NCBI GenBank assembly: GCA_902470365.1
Contig: CABRFZ010000006.1
Location: 14,550 to 78,549 of the forward strand
DNA: 64,000 bases
Direction of reading: 5' to 3'
Source of the DNA: an uncultured Collinsella sp.
GTDB lineage: Bacteria; Actinomycetota; Coriobacteriia; Coriobacteriales; Coriobacteriaceae
A program made the translations under genes and the position numbers. This document shows, in pieces, positions 9,360 through 15,904 of the stretch. Every line of letters starts with the position of its first letter. Position 1 is the stretch's first letter. The notes beneath the pieces are model-generated. The model did no database searches. It worked only from the letters and a program-made list of their open reading frames with translations, and was not told where the DNA came from.

Positions 9360-10313
9360 ATGATTCTATCGTTGGCCCCTATGGAGGGGATTACCGGGCA
9401 TGTGTTCCGTCGCGTGCATGCGGAGTGCTTCGGTGCGCTCGATTGCTATTACACGCCGTTTTTGCCGCCGCCGCGGGTGGGAAACCGCTTTGGCGGCAAG
9501 GCGTTTAAGGAGATCGATCCTGCCAATAACCAGGGGCTCAACGTAGTGCCTCAGCTGATGTCCAAGAACGCGGACGAGTTTGTGTGGGCGGCACAGGTGC
9601 TCGCCGATATGGGCTACCGCGAGGTCAATCTCAACTTGGGTTGCCCTTCGGGAACGGTTGTCGCCAAGGGCAAGGGCTCGGGTTTCTTGCGCAATCTCGA
9701 CGAGCTCGAGGCGTTCTTAAGCGATGTGTGCGAGCGGTCGCCGTTGCCGGTATCGGTAAAGACCAGGCTGGGGTTGGAACGCGATGACGAGTATGAACGT
9801 GTGCTCGATCTGTATTGCCGCATGCCGTTGGCAGAGCTCATTGTGCATCCGCGCGTGCAAAAGGACCGCTATACGGGTTCGCCGCGCAAAGAGTTTTATG
9901 GCGAGACGCTGGAGCGTGTGCCGTTCCCCGTGGCCTATAACGGTGACATTTTTGATCTTGAGGATATGGACGCGCTGGTGGAGGCCTATCCCGGCACGCG
10001 CCATGTGATGTTGGGGCGTGGCCTGCTCGCGAACCCCGCTCTGGCTCGCATGGTCAAGGGCGGCCCTGCTGCAACGGCTGCTGAGCTGCAGCGCTTCCAC
10101 GACACGCTGTTTGCGGCATATGCAGAAGAGATTGGCGGCAATGCGGTCTTCCGCATGAAGGAGTGGTGGTTCTACGCCAAGTGCGCTTTCGCTGATCCCG
10201 CTACCGTCCACAAGATCGTACGCAAGACCAAAAAGGTCGACGAATACCGCGCTGCCGTCGAGCGCGTCTTTCGTGAACAGCCGCTTGCACCCACAGCTCG
10301 CTTCCACGGCTAA
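9360..10313 (+). CDS. tRNA-dihydrouridine synthase (Dus family)
   Basis: A 317-residue FMN enzyme that reduces specific uridines in tRNA to dihydrouridine. It starts with the Dus motif ILSLAPMEGITGHVFR. The catalytic cysteine lies in VNLNLGCPSGTVVAKGKG, and the sequence contains VSVKTRLG, LIVHPRVQKD and the FMN-phosphate region HVMLGRGLLANPAL. Length fits DusC or DusB-like proteins, but which uridine it modifies cannot be told from sequence. The ribosome site is weak (GAGAAG). It lies between two intergenic palindromes. Confidence 0.93.
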   Translation: MILSLAPMEGITGHVFRRVHAECFGALDCYYTPFLPPPRVGNRFGGKAFKEIDPANNQGLNVVPQLMSKNADEFVWAAQVLADMGYREVNLNLGCPSGTVVAKGKGSGFLRNLDELEAFLSDVCERSPLPVSVKTRLGLERDDEYERVLDLYCRMPLAELIVHPRVQKDRYTGSPRKEFYGETLERVPFPVAYNGDIFDLEDMDALVEAYPGTRHVMLGRGLLANPALARMVKGGPAATAAELQRFHDTLFAAYAEEIGGNAVFRMKEWWFYAKCAFADPATVHKIVRKTKKVDEYRAAVERVFREQPLAPTARFHG

Positions 10314-10314
10314 C

Positions 10315-10370
10315 TAGTCATCGGGGGCGTTCTTTAACGACTGGTCATTTAAGGACGTCCCCAACGACTA
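10315..10370. repeat. Palindromic repeat, family C
   Basis: Imperfect inverted repeat with 20-base arms (10315-10334 and 10351-10370) and a 16-base centre containing GACTGGTCATTT. It starts one base after the dus stop codon. The same layout recurs at 21604-21663, and it is the type of site occupied by the IS110 element at about 33989. Confidence 0.8.
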
Positions 10371-10376
10371 TGTAGC

Positions 10377-10447
10377 AAAAAGCTGTACACCAGCATCCAA
10401 AGATGTCGAAAAATGTCGACTTCGGATGCTGGTGTACATGTTTGGGT
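10377..10447. repeat. Long hairpin repeat, family D, copy 1
   Basis: Inverted repeat with 15-base perfect arms (10384-10398 and 10424-10438, TGTACACCAGCATCC) and an inner 5-bp stem (GTCGA with TCGAC). A second copy at 11452-11521 is about 90% identical over 70 bases. It would fold as one long hairpin in RNA or single-stranded DNA. Confidence 0.85.
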
Positions 10448-10458
10448 GCGGTGGGTAA

Positions 10459-10725
10459 CTAGGCAATCATTGCATCGAGCGTGATGAGCTCCCTGAGTCG
10501 CTCCGTGCGTGTTTGCCCATGGCGCTTTGCTTTTGCGTCAAACGCATCAAGAACAGACTCACCCACACGTGCCGATAAAACAACGCTTGGCTCATCGGAG
10601 ATCGACGGCCTTCCCAGCTTGATGGTGCGACCCTTCGGCCACTCATCTTTTTCGTATGCCTCCGCGGCTTTCTCCAACTCTCCGGGAGCAAACCCCATCA
10701 TCTTTTCGAGCTGCTTAGCGTCCAT
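10459..10725 (-). CDS. Ribbon-helix-helix (CopG/Arc-type) antitoxin-like protein
   Basis: 88 residues. The C-terminal ~45 residues resemble a ribbon-helix-helix: a strand SVVLSARVGESVLDAFDAKA followed by two helices ending TERLRELITLDAMIA. The N-terminal part contains KMMGFAPGELEKAAEAYEKDEWP. The start at 10725 is set by AGGAGG eight bases upstream; an upstream in-frame ATG has no such site. No toxin gene follows or precedes it, so it may be an orphan antitoxin or a stand-alone repressor. A promoter-like pair lies 55 bp upstream. Confidence 0.7.
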   Translation of the reverse strand: MDAKQLEKMMGFAPGELEKAAEAYEKDEWPKGRTIKLGRPSISDEPSVVLSARVGESVLDAFDAKAKRHGQTRTERLRELITLDAMIA

Positions 10726-10779
10726 AGCGCCTCCTATCGATCGGCATAATGTCGAGCAGAGGTCAACGGATACTCTTTT

Positions 10780-10808
10780 TGTATACAGTTTTGTAGACAA
10801 AAATACAA
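10780..10808 (-). promoter_or_regulatory. Promoter of the ribbon-helix-helix gene
   Basis: On the minus strand, TTGTAT (10803-10808) and TATACA (10780-10785) are separated by 17 bp. The spacer and flanks form AT-rich imperfect inverted repeats, which could also be an autoregulatory operator. Inferred from consensus only. Confidence 0.5.
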
Positions 10809-10908
10809 ACAGTTTATCAGGCTAATTAGCTTGTTTTGACCCGCGTGTTCGATAGGAAATGAGCATTGACGGCTTCGATACTCCTTTGCTTTTCAGCCTG
10901 GAATTTGG

Positions 10909-11034
10909 ATGCTCATTGAACTTCCGGAGGGGAGCGCTTTATTAAGCTATCGAGATTCTGAGCAGGAGCTCTCACTGGTCTTCGATAATGGGACCAGCTT
11001 AATTCGCGACACAGTGTGTCGCGAATGGGAGTAG
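10909..11034 (+). CDS. Possible small protein or gene fragment (41 codons)
   Basis: The frame starts MLIELPEGSALLSYRDSEQE and ends CREWE, with a protein-like composition. No ribosome site is evident, and the hairpin at 11002-11026 overlaps its 3' end. It may be the remnant of a larger gene or chance. Not recognised. Confidence 0.2.
   Translation: MLIELPEGSALLSYRDSEQELSLVFDNGTSLIRDTVCREWE
11002..11026. repeat. Perfect 11-bp hairpin
   Basis: ATTCGCGACAC and its exact complement are separated by 3 bases. No T-run follows, so it is more likely a palindromic repeat or protein site than a simple terminator. Confidence 0.6.
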
Positions 11035-11128
11035 TCGTTAGGTGTCCTTCAATGGCTAGTCATATAAGAACGTCCAAGTGCCGGATTTTGTCATTTAGTG
11101 TCGTCCTCAGCGGCTATTCTGGAGGGTC

Positions 11129-11358
11129 GTGGTCAAAAAAGGGCAAATATGAGTACTGTTGCCATTATAGTTGCATTTATTTTGCTATAAATAGTAGCTC
11201 CTGATGAGATTTGTTCCCATTAGGAGCTACTTTTATTGAACATATGAGGAGAAATAGCGTCGTCTACGGACGTATGGAACGTTGAATAGTTCCTGAAGTG
11301 ATCAAAATCGCTGCTACTAAACAGGTAGCAGTACTCATATTTGCCCTTTTTTGACCAC
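11129..11358. mobile_element. MITE-like element with 30-bp perfect terminal inverted repeats
   Basis: The ends at 11129-11158 and 11329-11358 are perfect 30-bp inverted repeats, beginning GTGGTCAAAAAAGGGC. Pairing extends outwards (GAGGG at 11122 with CCCTC at 11361) across two mismatched bases. The 170-bp centre has no gene but contains a strong hairpin followed by T residues. The length (~230 bp) and non-coding nature suggest a non-autonomous element. A target duplication is not clear, so a structured RNA gene or regulatory element is the alternative. Confidence 0.5.
11193..11238 (+). terminator. Hairpin with T-run inside the inverted-repeat element
   Basis: Arms at 11193-11206 and 11218-11231 (AGTAGCTCCT type, one mismatch in 14) are followed by TTTTATTG. 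The shape is that of an intrinsic terminator, though no upstream gene needs one. Confidence 0.55.
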
Positions 11359-11451
11359 AGCCCTCTCGGAAACCTTTCCAGAGGCGTCAAACAGCCATAA
11401 TCCAAAGGTCGCCTCAAACAATTAGCCGGCTAAGAGCGTCCATGACTACCC

Positions 11452-11521
11452 AAAAGCTGTACGCCAGCATCCAAAGATGTCGAAAAATGTCGACTTTGGA
11501 TGCTGGTGTATATGTTTGGGT
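11452..11521. repeat. Long hairpin repeat, family D, copy 2
   Basis: Near-identical to 10377-10447, with arms at 11458-11472 and 11498-11512 that differ by wobble-compatible changes. The inner GTCGA/TCGAC stem is retained. Confidence 0.85.
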
Positions 11522-11559
11522 CGTATGGGCTGGGGCCCTGGACGGACAGAGCGTGCGTA

Positions 11560-11805
11560 CTAGAGCAGATTCTCCTGCAGCCATGCGATGATGTCGCTCG
11601 ATTCGTAGAGTGGTTTGCCGTCGATGAGCAGGCAGGGAACCTGACGTTTTCCGCCGACGGCGATGAGTGTCTGCTCGGCTTCGGTATCGGTCGAGATATT
11701 GCGCTCGGGAATGGTCACGCCGTTATCGGCCAGAAAGCGCTTGACCTTTATGCAATACGGGCAGCCGGTCATAACGAATAGCGCGAGCTCATGATTAGTA
11801 GCCAT
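11560..11805 (-). CDS. Glutaredoxin-family protein
   Basis: 81 residues with a glutaredoxin fold: ELALFVMTGCPYCIKVKRFL holds the CPYC active site, then RQVPCLLIDGKPLYES supplies the cis-Pro region. It ends DIIAWLQENLL, typical of short Grx/GST-N proteins. ATG 11805 was preferred over an upstream ATG because homology begins there. It probably reduces disulfides or glutathione-type mixed disulfides in the cytoplasm. It lies 50 bp downstream of the TipAS regulator on the same strand and may be co-transcribed with it. Confidence 0.9.
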   Translation of the reverse strand: MATNHELALFVMTGCPYCIKVKRFLADNGVTIPERNISTDTEAEQTLIAVGGKRQVPCLLIDGKPLYESSDIIAWLQENLL

Positions 11806-11856
11806 AGGTCTCCAATCGGTTGCGGTTTTGATTGAAATACCCAAAGCCGCCGCGGT

Positions 11857-12684
11857 CTATGCGCGGGCCAGTGACGACTCGATGGCCTGGACCAGAAACG
11901 CCGTGGCTCCGGTGCCGCAGGGCTTGTCGTAGTAGTCGATAAAGCGCTGGTCGGCAAGATATCCGTGGGCGAGGCCCAGGTATGCTTCGTCTTGGGGCTC
12001 GTGTCCCCAGTTAAGGCCAATCCATCGACGGTGCATTGCGACAAGTTTACGGGTCTCGTTGCTCTCTGGGTCGCCGTCGCCCGTGGCAATCGAGAGCTGA
12101 CCCAGAATAGCGCGTTCAAGTTCTTTCATGTCATTCCATGTCTCGGGATCCATGTCCAGTAACGTTTCGTTTGCTGCATCGATAGCCTCATCGCCATAGC
12201 GCGCCCGCGCTTCGGCGCCGTAGCGCTCCTCGTTTTCCTGCACGGTGCGCCAGCGCTCCAGTTGCGGCAGGACGGCGCCCATGAGCGAGACGGCTTCGTC
12301 GAGCGACATGCCGGTGTTTTGCGCCAACCGCGGGGCACAGTCCTCGATTATCGCCTCCATCGTGGTGTCGTAGGTGTACTTGCCGTGGTCGTAGCACCAC
12401 TTGCAGTAATGGTCAGTCGTGGCGCCCGTGGCATCGGTGCCGCAGTCGTCGGGCGTGAGTATCATGCCGCAGCTCTGGCAATAGTGCTCGGGCATTTCGA
12501 GCAGATGAGACAGAGGCTCGCCGGTCACGGCGGCGATGAGCTTCATCATGTCGATTCCCGGTGTGACCTCGCCGCGTTCCCAACGGCTGACGGCTTGGCG
12601 TGTGACGAAGAGCTTAGCGGCGAGCTGCTCCTGGGTAAGGCGATGGGCGCGACGGACAGCGATGAGCTTTTCTGCAAAGGCCAT
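11857..12684 (-). CDS. XRE HTH - zinc ribbon - TipAS fusion regulator
   Basis: 275 residues with three parts. Residues 1-60 are an XRE helix-turn-helix (LTQEQLAAKLFVTRQAVSRW). Residues 67-102 are a putative zinc ribbon (HYCQSCGM, then CKWCYDHGKY). Residues ~135-275 are helical and match TipAS, the thiopeptide- and drug-binding domain of TipA (RWIGLNWGHEPQDEAYLGLA, DERFIDYYD-like ADQRFIDYYD). In TipA this domain is attached to a MerR helix-turn-helix; here an XRE domain replaces it. It probably senses a small molecule. AAAGGAG precedes the ATG. The gene is divergent from trmO. Confidence 0.88.
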   Translation of the reverse strand: MAFAEKLIAVRRAHRLTQEQLAAKLFVTRQAVSRWERGEVTPGIDMMKLIAAVTGEPLSHLLEMPEHYCQSCGMILTPDDCGTDATGATTDHYCKWCYDHGKYTYDTTMEAIIEDCAPRLAQNTGMSLDEAVSLMGAVLPQLERWRTVQENEERYGAEARARYGDEAIDAANETLLDMDPETWNDMKELERAILGQLSIATGDGDPESNETRKLVAMHRRWIGLNWGHEPQDEAYLGLAHGYLADQRFIDYYDKPCGTGATAFLVQAIESSLARA

Positions 12685-12812
12685 AGCGGCTCCTTTCTGC
12701 TGGTTGATGGCTTAAGCATACGCGGCAGCAGGTGCCCTTCCAAGCAACCGTTGGTTGCACGACGGGGGGCCGCGGCGAAGAATTGCGCGCAACGCCCCAC
12801 ACCTCCATGCCG

Positions 12813-12826
12813 TACAATGACCGGCA
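12813..12826 (+). promoter_or_regulatory. -10 box giving a leaderless trmO transcript
   Basis: TACAAT at 12813-12818 is followed seven bases later by the trmO ATG at 12826, and there is no Shine-Dalgarno sequence. Transcription from this box would start at or next to the ATG. The pattern is consistent with leaderless mRNAs, which are common in actinobacteria. Confidence 0.5.
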
Positions 12827-13563
12827 TGGAACCTATTGCACACATACATACCGATCTGCCGCAGAAGTTTGGCATTCCACGCAACAGCTTTTTGGCGCCC
12901 CATCTGCAGGGACGCATCGTTTTTGAGCCGGAATTTGCCTCCAATGCAGCAGTTGAGGGCCTGGACTCCTTCTCTCACCTGTGGCTGCTGTGGCGCTTCG
13001 AAAACGGAACGCCCGGCGGCACGGCTAAGGATATAGCTACCGATGCCAAGTTGCAGGACAGGTCCGGCACCAACGTCAAGTGGTCGAAGACCGTGCGCCC
13101 GCCGCGTCTGGGCGGAGCCGCACATGTGGGCGTGTTTGCCACGCGCAGTCCGTTTCGCCCTAATCCCATTGGGCTTACCTGCGTCAAGCTCGATCGCGTC
13201 GAGCTCACCGACAATGGCCCCATCATCCATGTGCTGGGGGCCGACCTGCGCGACGGCACGCCCATCTACGACATTAAGCCCTACATTCCGTTTGCGGACT
13301 GCCACCCGGATGCGACCGGAGGCTGGATTGAGGATGCTCCGTGGCAAGAGCTCGATGTTGAGTTTCCGCAAGCACTGCAGGATATGGTCCCGCCCGCAAA
13401 GCTCCCCGGCTTGGTCGAGGTTCTACGCCAAGACCCGCGCCGCGCGGGCAGCAAGCATGAGCCAAACCGCGTCTATCATCTGGCTTTCGCCGGGCTCGAC
13501 ATATCGTTTACGGTCGATGAGACCCAGCTAACTGTAGTCGCCGTCAACGACGCGCGAGACTAA
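12826..13563 (+). CDS. trmO: tRNA (N6-threonylcarbamoyladenosine37-N6)-methyltransferase TrmO
   Basis: 245 residues of the TsaA/TrmO (YaeB) family, which methylates t6A37 of tRNAs using SAM. Family motifs are clear: HTDLPQKFGIPRNSF near the N-terminus, LWLLWRFE, THVGVFATRSPFRPNPIGLT-like region (GVFATRSPFRPNPIGLT), and GTPIYDIKPYIPFAD. The C-terminal extension (YHLAFAGLDISFTV) is the usual second domain. ATG 12826 is chosen; an ATG three codons upstream overlaps the TACAAT box. The gene is divergent from the TipAS regulator. Confidence 0.93.
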   Translation: MEPIAHIHTDLPQKFGIPRNSFLAPHLQGRIVFEPEFASNAAVEGLDSFSHLWLLWRFENGTPGGTAKDIATDAKLQDRSGTNVKWSKTVRPPRLGGAAHVGVFATRSPFRPNPIGLTCVKLDRVELTDNGPIIHVLGADLRDGTPIYDIKPYIPFADCHPDATGGWIEDAPWQELDVEFPQALQDMVPPAKLPGLVEVLRQDPRRAGSKHEPNRVYHLAFAGLDISFTVDETQLTVVAVNDARD

Positions 13564-13675
13564 CCAGCCATTCGTCCGCACCCGTCAAATTAAGCGCCAA
13601 ACCCCGCGCCAAAACCGCCCACGCTGGTGGACAATAACGCCTACCGAATCATTCCGCTCTGCACGGGAGTCCAGC

Positions 13676-14890
13676 ATGAAATATGACTTCACTTCAATCA
13701 TCGACCGCCACGGCATGGACTCCATCGCCGTTGACTCTTGGGGTGAGATCCCCGGTATGGCTCCGAACGCACCCGACGAGGGCTTCGACCGCATTCCCAT
13801 GTGGGTGGCCGACATGAATTTTGCCACGGTGCCCACGGTCCAGGAGCACATCATTCAGCGCGCTCAGCATCCCATGTTTGGCTACTTTAACCCGCGCGCC
13901 GAGTACTTCGACCGCATTATCGAATGGCAGGGCCGCCGTAATGGCGTCGAGGGCTTGGCACCTGAGCACATTGGCTACGAAAACGGCGTGCTGGGCGGTG
14001 TCGTGTCGACGCTGCGCGCGTATGTCCAGCCGGGCGATGCGGTGCTGGTCCACAGCCCCACCTACATCGGCTTTACCAAGTCCATTGAGGCCGCGGGCTA
14101 TCGCATTGTCCACAGCCCGCTTAAGCTCGACGACCAAGGCGTGTGGCGTATGGACTTTGGGGACATGGAGCGAAAGCTCGCCCTAAACCACATCCATGCC
14201 GCGGTGTTCTGCTCGCCGCACAATCCCTGCGGCCGCGTATGGGAGCGCGACGAGATCGAGCGTGCCATGGACATCTATCGCCAGCACGAATGCGTGGTGA
14301 TCTCGGACGAGATTTGGTCCGATATCATCCTGCCGGGACACAAGCATATCCCGACGCAGTCGGTGAGCGAGGATGCCCGCATGCGCACGGTTGCCCTCTA
14401 TGCGCCGAGCAAGACGTTCAACCTAGCGGGCCTGGTCGGCAGCTACCACATCATCTATAACGAGACGCTGCGCGACCGCGTGTGCGCCGTGTCCGACAAG
14501 ACTCACTACAACGAGATGAACGTCCTCTCCATGCATGCGCTTATCGGTGCCTACCAGCCGCAAGGCTACGAGTGGGTGGACGAGCTCAACCAGGTGCTTG
14601 CCGGTAATATCGAGTACTTCTGCAATTACGTGGACGTGCATTTTGGGGGCGTGTCCTATTCACGTCCGCAGGGCACGTACATGGTGTTTCTGGACTGCAC
14701 CGAGTGGTGCCGCGAGCATGGCCGCGATATTCAGTGGCTGCTCGACGAGGGGGCGCGCGTGGGCGTCGGGTATCAGGACGGCCGCCCGTTCCGCGGAACC
14801 TGCCACATTCGCGTGAATCTGGCGCTACCGCTTTCGCGCGTAAGGGAGGCGTGCGACCGTCTGGACCGCTACGTTTTTAATGCACGGTAA
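13676..14890 (+). CDS. MalY/PatB-type PLP aminotransferase, probable cystathionine beta-lyase
   Basis: 404 residues of fold-type I PLP enzyme. The N-terminal substrate region is PMWVADMNFATVPTVQEHII, as in MalY/PatB C-S lyases. The cofactor lysine lies in YAPSKTFNLAGL, and the phosphate/ring contacts include FCSPHNPCGRVWERDE and VISDEIWSDIILPG. These enzymes cleave cystathionine or cysteine conjugates to homocysteine or thiols, pyruvate and ammonia; MalY of E. coli also has a regulatory role. GGAG lies eight bases before the ATG. The gene stands alone and is followed by a strong hairpin. Confidence 0.92.
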   Translation: MKYDFTSIIDRHGMDSIAVDSWGEIPGMAPNAPDEGFDRIPMWVADMNFATVPTVQEHIIQRAQHPMFGYFNPRAEYFDRIIEWQGRRNGVEGLAPEHIGYENGVLGGVVSTLRAYVQPGDAVLVHSPTYIGFTKSIEAAGYRIVHSPLKLDDQGVWRMDFGDMERKLALNHIHAAVFCSPHNPCGRVWERDEIERAMDIYRQHECVVISDEIWSDIILPGHKHIPTQSVSEDARMRTVALYAPSKTFNLAGLVGSYHIIYNETLRDRVCAVSDKTHYNEMNVLSMHALIGAYQPQGYEWVDELNQVLAGNIEYFCNYVDVHFGGVSYSRPQGTYMVFLDCTEWCREHGRDIQWLLDEGARVGVGYQDGRPFRGTCHIRVNLALPLSRVREACDRLDRYVFNAR

Positions 14891-14900
14891 GTGTGCGCTG

Positions 14901-14942
14901 CATGCGGGGCCTTCTGCCAGGTCGGCTAGAAGGCCCCGCATG
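14901..14942. terminator. Strong hairpin, probable terminator after the MalY-type gene
   Basis: 15-bp arms (14901-14915 and 14928-14942, CATGCGGGGCCTTCT) enclose a 12-base loop. No T-run follows on the plus strand, so termination is inferred from position and stem strength. Confidence 0.6.
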
Positions 14943-15034
14943 GTAATGCGTCTGTAACCATTGGGCGCTCGAGTGGTTTCATTTGCTATTATTTTTAACC
15001 ATTTCAGTCTGTAAACAGGATCGTCTGGAGCTCG

Positions 15035-15904
15035 ATGAAAAGACCCCGTCGCTCGGTTGCCATTTCGTTGTTTGTCGTGCTTGCAGTGGCGAGCGCCTTT
15101 GTCGTAGCGATAGCTGGCTGTTCTGGGTTGAATGACGAAGTCTCGACGTCTGCATCAAAAGGTCTGGACGCCTCGCAAGCCAAAGACGACAACCTTAAGA
15201 CGCTCAATGTTGGCAGCGACCTCTATCCACCGTTTGTGTATACCGACGAGTACGGCGATATCGTTGGCCTGGATGTCGAGATATTGACCGAGGCTTTGGC
15301 CCGCATTGGTTACAAGCCAAAGTACCAGCTGATCGATTGGGAAAAGAAGAACGAGTTACTGGCGAGCGGCGAGCTCGATTGCGTCATGGGCAGCTTTAGC
15401 ATGACGGGTCGCGAAAACGAGTATCGTTGGGCCGGCCCGTACCTTTCGAGCCGCCAGGTGGTCGCGGTCGATCCCCAGAGCGATATCTACACGCTTGCCG
15501 ATCTTGAGGATAAGGTCGTGGCGGTCCAGTCCACCACCAAGCCCGAGGACATTTTGCTCAATCATACAAATGAAAACGTTCCGAAGATCAAAGAGCTCTA
15601 CTGCTTTTCGGACCGCTCATACCTGAACCCGGCGCTCGTCGAGGGCCTGGTCGACGCCATCGCCGCGCATGAGTCCTCGCTGCTCACCTACGAAAAAGAC
15701 TATGGTGTGACGTATCGCATTTTGGATGAGCCGCTGCTAGAAGTTGGCTTGGGCACCGCTTTCGATATCAACGATACGCGCGGCATCGACGTTAAGCTCA
15801 CCCATGCCTACCAAGAAATGCTTGCCGATGGCACCATGGAACGCCTGGTGTCAAAGTACTTTGATGACCCTGCACCATTTTTGAATACGGAGGGCCTGTC
15901 ATGA
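15035..15904 (+). CDS. Substrate-binding lipoprotein (SBP family 3) paired with a hybrid kinase
   Basis: 289 residues. The signal peptide ends in a lipobox (VAIAGC). A family 3 extracellular solute-binding domain follows: LNVGSDLYPPFVYTDEYGDI, GLDVEILTEALARIGYK and a C-terminal YQEMLADGTMERLVSKYF. Such proteins bind amino acids or similar small molecules. No permease or ATPase genes are nearby. Instead it overlaps the next gene, a membrane hybrid kinase, by 4 bp. This suggests a ligand-binding partner for signalling rather than transport (inference). Confidence 0.9.
   Translation: MKRPRRSVAISLFVVLAVASAFVVAIAGCSGLNDEVSTSASKGLDASQAKDDNLKTLNVGSDLYPPFVYTDEYGDIVGLDVEILTEALARIGYKPKYQLIDWEKKNELLASGELDCVMGSFSMTGRENEYRWAGPYLSSRQVVAVDPQSDIYTLADLEDKVVAVQSTTKPEDILLNHTNENVPKIKELYCFSDRSYLNPALVEGLVDAIAAHESSLLTYEKDYGVTYRILDEPLLEVGLGTAFDINDTRGIDVKLTHAYQEMLADGTMERLVSKYFDDPAPFLNTEGLS

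Larger units (their letters stand above)
10810..11559. other. Gene-poor, repeat-rich stretch
   Basis: About 750 bp with no convincing gene. It holds a possible 41-codon frame, an 11-bp hairpin, a 30-bp inverted-repeat element and the second family D hairpin, each listed separately, plus a family C fragment near 11031-11085. It looks like accumulated repeats or a decayed locus. Confidence 0.7.

Noticed and set aside
12262..12825. N-terminal extension of trmO into the TipAS regulator region
   Set aside because: TrmO homology starts at 12826, and the upstream open frame is antisense to the regulator.
14901..14942. Small RNA gene in the MalY-type 3' region
   Set aside because: A single perfect hairpin with no promoter-like signal upstream; a terminator is the simpler reading.
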